A stretch of DNA of 64,000 nt from Macrobrachium rosenbergii. Its lineage: Eukaryota > Arthropoda > Malacostraca > Decapoda > Palaemonidae. The DNA lies in NCBI RefSeq assembly GCF_040412425.1, contig NC_089762.1, forward strand, positions 23,304,391 through 23,368,390, in the 5' to 3' direction. A program made the translations under genes and the position numbers. Positions 45,753 through 64,000 of the stretch are shown piece by piece. Positions within the stretch are counted from its first letter, which is position 1. The number at the start of each line of letters is the position of its first letter. A model generated the notes under the pieces. The model saw nothing but the letters and a program-made list of their open reading frames with translations, did not search any database and was not told where the DNA came from.

Positions 45753-46895
45753 TGTAAAGATTAGCGCAAAATACGCTATGAAAGCGCCCGCCTTTCTGCT
45801 TTGCTTGGCCGATAGATAGGCCTCTGTCTATTTTGAACCTGTGAGAGGTAGTGAATTCTGTTTCGGGTTTCAACCAGTAGAAGTCGGGGTTATGAGAGAC
45901 GCTCAGAAGCTGTAATTTTGCCTAATGCAGTAAACTGGCTTGCAGCCATTTTCTTTGGTGCAGAAGCGTGACCGGGCCAGGACATCGCCCCCCACCCCTA
46001 CTCCCGTCCAGAAGCAATAAAAGGTTAGGGCGAGAGAAGCTCGCTCTCACACACAGTCGCTAGTTTAAGCCAAGAGGTCACGAGGGCAGACCTCGCCCCC
46101 CGTTCTTCTTTCCATCGTCGCCACGTGGAAGTTAACTGCCCTTTGCTCAGTACCCCCACCCACGTGGCCATCAAAGATTGCAAGTCCCAAAGCGAGCGGA
46201 AACTCAACTGCAGCCTATCATCATCACAAGGGCACCGTCTTCCGCCCCCAACCTACGACTTGAAAGCAGTTCCTTGGTGAGGGAGGCCCTTTGTTGACGC
46301 ACACACGTGGACCCTGGCAGAAGACGCCGCTGGACGCCGACGTCAGCCTTACGCCTCTACAATGTGGTAAAGTACCCAGAACGAGTTGCTTAGTCACGTT
46401 ACTTCGCCCTTGTGCATTTATTAAACTTCTGGGCCTATAACTTGGTATTCCCTGATGCTTCTTGGTTCAATCCCGGCCCACGTGTTCACTGCCTCCTTGC
46501 TCTGAGTCACAAGTAACGCCTTAGGGAAGTCCTTGGCGCCCTCAGCGCACACCGAGTAATTCATTCCCCAAATTCCAGCATTAGATTTGTAACCTGGGTC
46601 CTCATATCGTTTCAGAAGGACGATAGTAGCAGAATTCTCCTTGGTCCGTGTTCCTGGCATTCCCAAGCTCGCCCCCCCCCACCTTTGGGAGGACTTCTGC
46701 AGCAACAATTTAACGTGTTTCAGTTCATTTTCCCTTTGATCCTACCTTTTTTGTATCCACGTGTTTCATTCCCTTTGAAAAAGAGCCTATCCTTGTACCT
46801 AGTTTGTGTTTTATATGTCCTGGTTATCTTGCAAGGTCATTTCCCTAAAGTAATAAATGTGGAGTCAAAAGAACCCTCCACCAGGAAACATATAA
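45753..46895 (+). repeat. solo LTR related to the 8.3-15.9 kb element
   Basis: Starts TGTAAAGATTAGCGCA (compare TATTATGATTAGCAAG) and ends CCAGGAAACATATAA (compare CCACGGAAAACGTAA). About 1.14 kb, the same length as those LTRs. Shared landmarks in order: a GATAG...CTGTCTAT hairpin-like word near 45812, an ATAAAAGG TATA-like box at 46017, CACGTGG words, and a GGTAAAGTACCC..GA element near 46367 (compare GGTAAAGTGCCCTGGA). The match is patchy, so it is a diverged relative rather than the same subfamily. No interior follows, and TA tracts lie on both sides. Confidence 0.65.
46017..46024 (+). promoter_or_regulatory. TATA box candidate in solo LTR
   Basis: ATAAAAGG at the position equivalent to the conserved ATAAAAG of the complete element's LTRs. 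Confidence 0.4.
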
Positions 46896-46927
46896 AAAAA
46901 AATATATATATATATATATCCTTTTAT

Positions 46928-47690
<763 letters not shown>

Positions 47691-47793
47691 AACTTTTATC
47701 ACATCACCGTGATTAATAGACAATCATTAAGCTACAAATGTCTTTTAATATCCAATTCACGCTACTTCAGGGAATATCCTGAAGGAGTTATAT

Positions 47794-47794
<1 letters not shown>
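47691..47794 (-). repeat. tail fragment of the foldback family
   Basis: Carries CACCGTGATTAATAGACAATC and AAGCTACAAATGTC-type tail words, then AATTCACGCTACTTC. It is bounded on both sides by TA tracts. Confidence 0.65.
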
Positions 47795-47870
<76 letters not shown>

Positions 47871-47934
47871 TGGATAGATAGATAGATAGATAGATAGATA
47901 GAGATTAATAGATAGATATGTGTGTGTGTAAGTA

Positions 47935-48006
<72 letters not shown>
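47795..48006. repeat. (TA)n with GATA/GT interruptions
   Basis: TA tract, GATAGATA run at about 47870-47900, short GT run, then TA tract. Confidence 0.96.
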
Positions 48007-48009
<3 letters not shown>

Positions 48010-48362
48010 CGATGAAAACGTTTTAATATCAATTCACCTCGAAATAATATATTTTTATATATGTTACCGAAGGAATTTTAGTTGATAATAAATGCGCCAC
48101 CCGTGGGCTCAACCAACGGGACAGGAACTCAGGACTACAGGGACGCATTAACCCAGTCGGAGTTCCTGTCCTTCGTTGGTTCAAGCCCGGCCAGCTAGGT
48201 TAATGCGTCCCTGTAGTCCTGGTTCGAGCCCACGGGACGGCGTACATATCATCAACAAAAAAAATTCCTTTAACATATATGAAAATATATTATTTCGGGA
48301 AGCCAGTGGACGTTTGTAGCTTTCTGATTGTATATGAATCACGGTGATGTGATAAAAAGTCA
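48007..48362. repeat. foldback element with a tRNA-like core
   Basis: Long inverted repeat. The 22 bp arms at about 48141-48118 and 48200-48221 (words GGACTACAGGGACGC and GCGTCCCTGTAGTCC) pair perfectly, and weaker pairing extends outward (GTGGGCTC/GAGCCCAC, GAAATAATATAT/ATATATTATTTC). The right half holds GGTTCGAGCCC (48222-48232), an exact B-box match, with GGTTAATGCGTC upstream as an A-box-like word. The tail has TTTGTAGCTTTCTGATTG and AATCACGGTGATGTGAT before (TA)n, as in the array at 59-61 kb. Confidence 0.75.
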
Positions 48363-48873
<511 letters not shown>

Positions 48874-48925
48874 GTATATATATTCATTACATTCCATATT
48901 TTCTTTATTCAGTTATACACACATA

Positions 48926-48928
<3 letters not shown>

Positions 48929-48997
<69 letters not shown>
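48929..48997. repeat. (TA)n microsatellite
   Basis: TA tract followed by unique sequence to 49329 in which I see no gene. Confidence 0.96.
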
Positions 48998-48999
<2 letters not shown>

Positions 49000-49329
49000 C
49001 ACCATTTTTTCTTTTTCCACTTTTAGGTACGACTGCAGAAGATTCAGCAACTCCACTTCCCCGCAGATATTTTGGGATGAGAGTACTCTAGGTCCAATGC
49101 TCTTCTTTGACCATCCTGGTTGTAATCCATGCCACCAGTCATCGCCAAGGATTCGAACCTGAGTCCTCTCTCTTGGAAGATGAGAATGCCATAGATTACA
49201 TCACAGATGTTACGGATCTAAGGCCATAACTGCTTCTATTGCTTTTTCTTGTCAGAAATAAGATCTGTATTAACGAGCCCTGTCTTTTCTCGGTCTTGTT
49301 ATTGTCTGAACTGTCATAGAACTTTCGTG

Positions 49330-49800
49330 AATGTTATGAATCGCCCATTCGGTTTCAGGAAAAAAAAACCTTCATTAGAAATATTTCTTTCAAATTTCAG
49401 GATTTTAGTCCAAAAAAGATTTGAAATTTTGGTTTCTCAGTTTTTGTTCATATTACGAATCGCTCATCCAGTATCAGGAAAAAATCGTTCCATAAAGAAT
49501 TTTTTTTTTAAATTTCAGGATTTAAGTCCAAAAAAGGATTCAAATTCTGTTTTCTCAGTTCTTGCTAATCTTACGAATCGCTCATCCGGTTTCAGGAAAA
49601 AATTTCTTCATAAAGAATTTTTTTCAAATTTCAAGATTTTAGTCCAAAAAATTTGAAAATTTGGTTTATCAAGTTCTTGCTAATCTTACGGATCGATATT
49701 CCGGTCTCAGGAAAATAAAAACACTTAATAAAAAATACTTTTTTTTTTTTTCCCGACTCCAGTCCAGAAAAGATTTAAGAATTTGCTTTCTGAAGTTCGT
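49330..49800 (+). repeat. ~118 bp minisatellite, about four units
   Basis: The unit start AATCGCTCATCCGG (variants) occurs at 49339, 49458, 49576 and 49691, spaced 119, 118 and 115 bp. Each unit contains TTTCAGGAAAAAA, CAAATTTCAGGATTTTAGTCC and CAGTTCTTGCTAATC-like text. One frame stays open over the first three units (49249-49656), but the fourth unit breaks it and no domain is seen. Confidence 0.85.
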
Positions 49801-51619
49801 GCTGAAGAAATTCTGTAAAGAATCTCTCTCCTTTAATTTTACCCGAGGCATTAAATCTTCACAATGGACAATAAGTTTGCTAATAAGATTGCATGGAAGA
49901 CATCCGTAAAAGATGGATTAATCTGCATATTCGGGTCGAGTTTAAATTGGCTTTTAGGATTCAATGATCTTTTGCATAAACGCGACTTTTAACAGTCTTT
50001 TCATCTCGCAGGATTTCAGATTATCATCTCCTGGCGACGCAGTGCAAAAGGACATTTCGGGTAATTCTAAATTGAGTTGATTTTGTTCTAAGCTGAGGCG
50101 GACATCATTTTCGCACCTGTGGGAGCAGTCTTCAGAAGGCTACATTTTTTAAGTGGTATATTGTTTCATTACATTATGTATTTTCACGGCAACGAAAACA
50201 CAGTTACTGTTGTCAGTACAGGTTAAGTTTATGTGAAAATTGGACAGCTAAAATAAGTGTACCTGAAGTGACAAAGTTATATCTAGGACTATGTCAGTAG
50301 TGAAACATCAGCTCAGTATTTCACTTGCAAGATTGATCGTAAAAATTGAGATAGTCAGTTACTCCGTCATCTTTGCTGGGTGCTGGAGAAATGTTCGTAA
50401 TAAGAAATATGGACAAGATAAAAAAAAATAAAAAATAAAAACATTTGTCCATGTGGTGAAACTTTAAAGTTTTAGGCCCACATTCGGTACGATTTCATTC
50501 AACCTTAAGCCCTCCTGCCCTAGCTTTGAATGAGACCAAGTTACAGTGCTGAGGAGTTTACTAACTTACTGAAATATACCATGAAGTCAAGAAACATTGC
50601 ATTCTTTCCAACAAAGTGCAGTTGAGAAACAATCAACTATATTTCCTGCACCAATTCTTTTTGGGTGATGCCACACGGGTTCACAAATACGCATTTAAAA
50701 AGTTTAACACATATAATTAATATTTAAAGAACACAACAATCATCCAAGTTACATTAATAAGCAAGAAAACATTAACACATTACTGCAAAAATTGACAAAA
50801 CGTTACGTTACTTCGATAGAGGAAAAACATAAATGGCCAAAAAAAAAAAAAAAAGGGATTTCAGAATATCCTTATGAAGAAGTTACTGCAATGGCGACGA
50901 CAGTTCACGAGGTGATGGGGCTGGATTTTACGAGAAATTCTTCTATTACTTGCCTTCCTGGAGTTTGCTGCGAAACAGGCAGAGCTTCATGTTCACACCC
51001 TGGAAGAAAACTCGGGAGGAGTACATCGTATAATACAGTTGTCACACCTACAAAATCACAGGGTTACGTAACAAAACCATCAACTAAAACACAAACATTA
51101 AGTAGTTTAATCGTAACCCAACATACAAAAAAGGGGTTTCGTCCAGAAGGCAAGCTTAAACTACTGTCATGTGCCCTTACAAATAAGAAAATAACATATA
51201 TATTCTCCACAAGAAGTTTGACAACACTGTAATCACACGTCATCTAATTTTATAGAGATGGATAAAATTTGCAAAAAAGGAGTTTTATTACTTTAAATAT
51301 CAATGAACTAATTTATACCAACTCATTGCTATAGTTAATATAATACAAAACTTCTGTGGAGCAAAAAATAATCATATCAACGTATTTTCATAGAAACTGG
51401 GAAACATCAAAATAAGCATTCAAGAAAAACTAAGAAATTTTATTCAAGGGGAATAAATGGCAATTTTTGACAGTCCATATTCGATTTTCCAGAGATGATT
51501 GCTCATAAATTTGGCAGTGAAACGACTGGGCCTGTTTTCTGAAGACTAAACGCGAAGCCATCAATGAAAGCACAAATATGACGGCCTTGAAACGTCTCTA
51601 AAGTCATTATATTTCTGTG
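49801..51619. other. no gene recognised
   Basis: AT-rich unique sequence. A 146-codon plus frame at 50792-51232 starts near a 15-A run and shows no known motif. I do not support it as a gene. Confidence 0.55.
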
Positions 51620-52065
51620 TTTAATTCTTATTAATTCCTATGGATATCAGCAGCAGAGCTATGAATGAATTTATCTACAAACAGAAATTGCACGAATGAA
51701 ATTAAAAAGTGATAATTTAACAATAAAAAAATCAACGAAGAAAAGCATAATGCATAGTTATTTCTGAGTAAAAATAACAAACAATGAACTCGATAACGAA
51801 AAGGAATAAGAGAAACTCTCGTGAAGTTACAACATCAGAAGTCATAAAATTCGTATTCTAAATTTTATATTAATTTTCATTCATTTCAACTGCAGAACTA
51901 TGAATGAATTTAGTACTCTGAACAGAAATGGCAAAAATAAAATTAAAGTGATGAATTAAAAAAAAAAATCAACGCCGAAAAGCTTAGTCGTTTCTACAAC
52001 AATAACAAACAATAAACTCGATAACAAAAAGGAATAAGAGAAACTCTCGTGGAATTATCTACAAA
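51620..52065. repeat. imperfect tandem duplication, unit ~230 bp
   Basis: CTATGAATGAATTTA occurs at about 51659 and 51898, and GGAATAAGAGAAACTCTCGTG at about 51805 and 52031. Intervening text matches with indels. Confidence 0.8.

Positions 52066-55529
<3,464 letters not shown>

Positions 55530-55608
<79 letters not shown>
55530..55608. repeat. (CT)n microsatellite
   Basis: Nearly 80 bp of pure CT, the longest such tract here. Confidence 0.98.
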
Positions 55609-55613
<5 letters not shown>

Positions 55614-57809
55614 AAAGATGGCTGCAGGATGCAAAAATATCGCGGATTTCTGCGGGAGAAGAAAAGCGACGATAGCATCCAAAGCGTCTCAAAGAGCCAT
55701 AAGAGGGAAGAAAATCCGGAGGCACCAGAGCCGTATTAGTTTGAGTATGGCCCGGACGGAGGGTGGCTTTCCTCTTGCACGGCTTTGTTGTTTTTCCTTC
55801 TCCATCACCAAAGGTTTTCCTCTCTAGGAATCGAAATTTTTTTTTCAAGTAATTCATATTAAAACTTAAAATGAATATCATCAACGTTTCACTTATATAA
55901 TTCGCTTTTTCCTCTCCATATGACTTAAAGTCTGAAAAATACGATGCATTCGGCAATTGCCGTGTGACGCGATTGTTTATTTTCTCTGCTTTTATAAATG
56001 GGAGTAATATTTTGATCTTTCTGATATCTTTTGTATAGTGACGGATTCTTATTGTTCAATCCAGAGGTTCTTAAAGTGAGAACACGCCCCACAGAGAGAC
56101 TGTGGGAAATCTCCAAAGGCGGTACGACAAAAAAGATCCTCGGGCGTACTCGTCAAAACATGGTCTTGCTGCCTCGATCGTGACAGACGGTTTTCTGTGG
56201 TACCGGTGGGGAAAATGTGCAATACTTTAATTTCATTGTTCTTATATTCTTATTTTTCCGATGACTTCATAGACTAATTCAAAACAATAAGTAAACATTC
56301 AAGCAGCATATGCATAACACGATACATAATTTTGGTGTTCACCAATCCCCACTGTCCTTCAACTCACATGCCAGCCCCTTTAACTAGACAGCAGAGCAAT
56401 GCGAGCCTTTAATCTTAAGAAAGGATTACCTCCAGGGACGTTGCATCCTTCTCAGCCTCACAAACCAGCAACGGAGAGGGACGATAAGCGCCAGAGAGTA
56501 GCAGTTTTCTTCAAGTCTTTATTTTTAATTCTTCCATTTCTTGGTCTACCAAGAGCTTACTTTTCTCCTCAATACAATATCCGACTTGATTATTATAGCC
56601 AAGAAAACTGCATGAGATGAATAGCGCACTTAAAAATGTAAAATGTATATATATATCGCTAATCCGTGTATTGGAACCAGGCATGCATAGATTGCTCAGT
56701 CCTTTGTCGGGTTAATTTTCGAAGTGCATTCCACCTTTTTCTTCATTCGACGTTGGGTCTATTTCGTTATTCCTGTAATCAGCAGTAATCTTGTCCTTTC
56801 TGCCTCACTATAGTTTGTACTGGATATCTAAACCGAATTGCTTTCCAGGAAAAATGTGCCTATATTCTCATTACAGGTTGATCGGACTCATTTACCTTTA
56901 TCTTTGACCTCTTCACTTTCCTGTTAATTTCTTCCAACTTGGCTTATTAGGGAAGATCAGTCGGTTCCATCACCTGCTCAGCTAAATCTGCCCATTCTTA
57001 AAAAGAAGAGGCCAGACAGGAATCCGGTAGCCCGGACCTTCAGCTTCAGTCCTTTGAAAACAGAGAAGGATAACTTTCCATTGTGTGTCATAGAAGGAGC
57101 AATGTTCTTAACAGACAATGTCTACAAAGACTACCCCGGATTAGTTCTCTAATTGCTTCCGAAGTTTGCTTGAGACGCAGTTTGTTGAAGAATCGGGAAT
57201 AGCAAGAAATAAATAAATAAATAAATAAATAAATAAACAAACAACTATTACTCAAATACGACTCTCATAGAAGTTGACTGGGAAGCAGTTGCTCCCGGTG
57301 AGTAACCTGCAAAGGAAGAACCGAGTCCGACATCCGCTAGGGAGATTTGCTCAGATGGTTTGTTAGTGTGTATTCGGCAGACTGCCACACGAGTTGAAGT
57401 GGAAACGCGCTACGAATATTTAACACGCTATATATGTATTCACTAAAGGACTTTTCCGAATTACTTCAGAGATAAATGCACAATATTAGAGTATATGATA
57501 ATTATGATAATTTAGCAATCCTACTTTCTAAAATATGATATAAATGGTTAAGTTCTATTTAAAGTATCGGATACCAGCTGTTTAAGGGTTAAGGGTTAGG
57601 TTTCTGCTATCTTTATCAGATCTTCTGAAGATAAACTTTTCACCTTCAAAAAAAAGAAAACAATAAAAACGGGGAAAGAAATGACAAGATATAACCTCAG
57701 CACAAATAACTGAAACCTTTCATGGAGGATTCTCCAGGTCATTCTTCGTAATGCAGCCTAATTTAGGTTATGGGCTGCGAAAGTTGACTCGGTCTGACAA
57801 ATCTAAAAG

Positions 57810-57868
<59 letters not shown>

Positions 57869-58029
57869 GGTGTTGTTATAGTCTAGCAATTTCCTGATTT
57901 CAAGTTTTCATGTTGCTTTTATAATAAATTAGTTTAATTTCTTCAGTAAAGTTGATTCTATTTGCAAGCTTTTTTTATCAGTAGTTATATCTGAATTCCG
58001 TCTGATAGATTTTGTTAAATGTTTGTAAT
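55609..58029. other. no gene recognised; minor microsatellites
   Basis: Holds (AAAT)n at about 57207-57236 and (GA)n at 57813-57864. No coding signature seen. Confidence 0.55.

Positions 58030-60895
<2,866 letters not shown>

Positions 60896-60977
<82 letters not shown>
60896..60977. repeat. (TA)n microsatellite
   Basis: TA tract starting inside the tail word of the last array unit. Confidence 0.97.
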
Positions 60978-60981
<4 letters not shown>

Positions 60982-62250
60982 AGGAACTTCAAGATGGTCT
61001 GAAGTTTTAAGGTTCTTTTGACCTGTATTTCAGATCAGTACCACAAAGCGGGTATGATCCTGACAAACCAACACTCAAAGAGCACAATCTCAGAGAGGAT
61101 ACACAAAACCACAAACTAAATTAACAATAATTTATTACAAAACAACACATAGCAAAAGAACCCTCTGAAAACTGAATGATGGGGAGAAAGAAACACAACA
61201 AGCACACACAACAACAAATCAATCACTTCCTCAATCGCCTACCTAACTAGCATGCTAAGAAATAAGAAAAGTAAACAGTGGAAGTAAAAAAACACTCTTT
61301 TTCCTAGCATACGATAGTAGGAGATCCAGGGGAAGGAAAACCTTAACCTATATATATATATACAATATTCAATTAATACCTTGTATGAAATACATACATT
61401 AGCAAACTATTAACAAGGATCAATATCTTGGTTTTACAACGCCTAACAAACACTAAGGCTAAATAGGGTAGTCCTTGCAGATGAAAACCGACGCTGGCAC
61501 ACTGTAGGCGTACAACTGACGTCCTTACAAAAGATAAAGGGGATGCTGCTCCGACGCACGCAGAAACTAATGGCGATAACAGATATATAATAATAAAATA
61601 AAGTGGGCTTACTCTTCTTCGCCACTGGAGGGCCTCCCTCACGACTCCAAGGGCGCAGTGTAAGGGCAGAGGCAGGAGAATACAGAGCGTATCTTACGCT
61701 CGCACAATGGGCCGTTCACGAGCAAATGCTGAGCTCTCCTCCAAATAAAGAAGAAAACGGGTAGATAAGCGGTGAGGCACCGAGTCCAAGCCTCCAACAG
61801 GCCCCAACCACTCCAGCTTCAAACTAAGGGCACGAGCACACAAAGTCACTCACAAGTGACGCAACACGATCAGGTGTGCAACAAAGAAGTATCCTCTACC
61901 CCAAGGTAAACTGCCGTAGACTGCCAAAAATTATAGCACACTGGTCCTTCTATGACGGAGCCGAGAACAGAACTCCTGAGATAATGCCACAAGGCCCCCT
62001 CGACAGCTCTGGGAGAGGGGCAAATATGACATGGCACAGACGACGAATGGCCGAACCACCATCACAAACATGAAAAGCAAGAAACAAACTTCATGGGTGG
62101 AGTATCAATATAAAACAATAACAACCCTTGAGGAAGGTAAAAGACCCAAAATCCAGCTTTCAGAGAAAGGCAAAAGAAACTGGATTAAACAAGCAAAGCA
62201 TACGTTAAAAAGGGCCTGCAAAACTGAATAAATTACGTTAATTTCTTATA

Positions 62251-62282
<32 letters not shown>

Positions 62283-62903
62283 ATGTATATATTGTGTACG
62301 TGTTTATTTATTTATTAATTTGTATATTTATACATGTAATTAATTTCCTAAATAGAGGACATTGTGAGAGAGCTAAAAAGGTGAAGCTATGCGTTAAGGT
62401 GCGGAGGAATGAAGGCAAGTCGATCGAGCTCAGGCTTCATCCGTGACAAATGGGATGGATGAAGAAAAGCAAGAAGCCGAGATGAAGACCGACGAAGTGA
62501 ACATCTACAGAGTATGTGAGTATCTGGACTGAGTAATAGATAAAGAGGTTAACCATCGAATTCAAACTATATGGAATAACCTTACGGGGTTCCAGGCGAG
62601 CTGAAAGTCCTGTCATTCACCTGAACTGGGTAGACTGAGAAGATTGAAAGAATGAAAAGTCCTTCTTACCTGAAGGGGAAATATACAACGTGAAAAGCTC
62701 CACCGGTTGATCGCTTCATTATACAAGCTCGCTTGGGTTGACAGTTTTCCTCCTAAGTATTTGATCTACTTTTACAAATGATATATTTTGTTCCTTGTGA
62801 ATTTATGCGTCAGCTCTAATATTTCTTGAAGAAGATCATTCCTAAAGTTAATGATAATGGGAGTAAAAATCTGGTGAAGATGCTCCGTAGTGTTTCGTAC
62901 TAT

Positions 62904-62906
<3 letters not shown>
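60978..62906. other. no gene recognised
   Basis: Starts TGTTAGGAACTTCAAG after the TA tract, which could be an LTR-like terminus, but no partner copy exists in the window. A 66-codon lysine-rich frame at 62031-62231 has no recognisable domain. Short GT run near 62261. Confidence 0.45.

Positions 62907-62974
<68 letters not shown>
62907..62974. repeat. (GA)n microsatellite
   Basis: Pure GA tract abutting the 3' end of a minus-strand SINE. Confidence 0.97.
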
Positions 62975-62975
<1 letters not shown>

Positions 62976-62979
<4 letters not shown>

Positions 62980-63255
62980 TTAAGTATACCTTAGTTTTAC
63001 CAGACTACTGAGCTGATTAACGGCTATCCTAGGGCTGGCCCGAAGGATTAGACTTATTTTACGTGGCTAAGAACCAATTGGTTACTTAGCAACGGGACCT
63101 ACAGCTTGTTGTGGAATCCGAACCACATCATAGCGAGAAATTAATTTCTATCACCAGAAATAAATTCCTCTAACTCTTCATCAGCCGGCCGGGGAATCGA
63201 ACTCCGGCCCAGCGAGTGCCAGTCCACAGCTCTACCGACTCACCCAACGAAGAGC

Positions 63256-63256
<1 letters not shown>
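62976..63256 (-). mobile_element. tRNA-derived SINE
   Basis: Non-coding retroposon read on the minus strand, transcribed by RNA polymerase III and mobilised by a LINE's machinery. The head has an A box GTGAGTCGGTAGAGC (63243-63229) and a B box GGAGTTCGATTCCCC (63205-63191), the latter an exact fit to GGTTCGANTCC apart from the first bases. The body follows with GATGAAGAGTTAGAGG, AATTAATTTCTCGCTATG, GTAACCAATTGGTTCTTAG and CACGTAAAATAAGTC, and the tail is AGGTATACTTAACTTTT running into a TC/GA array. From memory this body is widespread in decapod genomes. (GA)n tracts lie on both sides. Functional status is unknown. Confidence 0.82.

Positions 63257-63297
<41 letters not shown>
63257..63297. 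repeat. (GA)n microsatellite
   Basis: GA tract on the head side of the SINE. Confidence 0.96.
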
Positions 63298-63300
<3 letters not shown>

Positions 63301-64000
63301 TGGTTGATGAAAGCACTCACATACAAGTTGTTCATTTAGCATGAAACATAGTATTGTTAAGAACATACATAACTGACTTTTGTTAATCTTACTCTTTATA
63401 AAGGAAAAAAGTAACTAGCAAATCTGCCTCTTTTCCAGACTTCAGTCTCCGCGAACAACAAACATCGCCCTTTCCGCCGAAAAGATTTAAAAATAGATTT
63501 TGGGTCATTTGTACTGCTCATTTCCTCACGTTGGTTCAACTTGCTTAGAGTGTTTAAGAAATATTAGCACCCGAATCTTTACATGATATTTCTACGGCCA
63601 TTGCTCTCTTTATGTTCTCCCCAGCCCATCTGAGGTAAAGCAAAGCCTAAGCTCACATCCAAAAAATAATTTTCTCATAAGGAAGGGCTTGTAATGTTTG
63701 CGTGGTTTATAATGATTTTGTTGGTACTAAAATATTGTTTTCAAACAAATTTTTCATTGTATTTCAAATATTTTATTTAACATGATTTCAATTCTTCTCT
63801 AATTTTTCATTGTTAACATTAATTGTGCGGTGGTCATCAAAGTGTTAAGCAAACTAAGATCTTTTAATGGCGCATTGTTATTTCTGAGACGGACTGAGCA
63901 TTGCATTTTAGGTGAATAATGATAAGCGTAGAGTTTTCTTGAGGTTTGTTCGAGTTTTTAATTTATCTGGTCCAGTTTTAACGCTTAATTTAAATTTTCA
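63298..64000. other. no gene recognised
   Basis: AT-rich unique sequence to the window edge. Confidence 0.55.

Noticed and set aside
50792..51232. 146-codon plus-strand frame starting near a poly(A) run
   Set aside because: Lysine-rich from the A run, followed by low-complexity Thr/Ser text. No domain recognised.

Overview
This window looks like intergenic DNA from a decapod crustacean (shrimp, prawn or crab type). The evidence is about 5 kb of (TA)n microsatellite in more than 25 arrays, many (GA/CT)n and (CA/GT)n arrays, Penelope-like and Ty3/gypsy-type retroelements, and a tRNA-derived SINE and a hairpin repeat of kinds I remember from decapod sequences. The species call is inference. I found no convincing host protein-coding gene, rRNA or functional tRNA. 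Every protein signature I recognise belongs to a transposable element, and all copies carry stops or frameshifts.

Layout, left half. 1-5.6 kb: compound microsatellites, an eroded Penelope-type reverse transcriptase (1620-2560), an inverted pair of a second repeat (2850-3905), and a short Neptune-like Penelope fragment with inverted 3' ends (4007-5341). 8.3-15.9 kb: an LTR retrotransposon with two ~1.13 kb LTRs, a long leader full of small hairpins and tandem repeats, gag and a DSGA protease, but no reverse transcriptase or integrase. 17.1-17.4 kb: a large palindromic element. 20.5-26.3 kb: a nested Neptune-like Penelope complex made of a reverse-strand copy, a forward 3' fragment and a forward copy. 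26.5-27.5 kb: a foldback element with a (TA)n core. 27.6-33.4 kb: a Ty3/gypsy element whose integrase lies upstream of the reverse transcriptase, the Gmr1-type order.

Layout, right half. 34.2-35.3 kb: a non-LTR fragment and a decapod-type hairpin repeat. 39.0-40.6 kb: a ~0.72 kb imperfect tandem duplication. 45.7-46.9 kb: a solo LTR related to the 8.3 kb element. 47.3-48.4 kb: foldback elements sitting in (TA)n. 49.3-49.8 kb: a ~118 bp minisatellite. 58.0-58.9 kb: a CAC-rich satellite with higher-order structure. 59.3-60.9 kb: an inverted and tandem array of ~345 bp units, each with tRNA-like A and B boxes. 63.0-63.3 kb: a tRNA-derived SINE. The remaining stretches contain nothing I can name.

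Two themes run through the window. Nearly every mobile element begins or ends at a (TA)n or (GA)n array, which suggests that these arrays are preferred insertion sites or are generated at element ends. Duplicated copies (LTR versus LTR, Penelope copy versus copy) differ largely by one-base indels, many in homopolymers, so some of the apparent frameshifts may be residual long-read errors rather than true decay.
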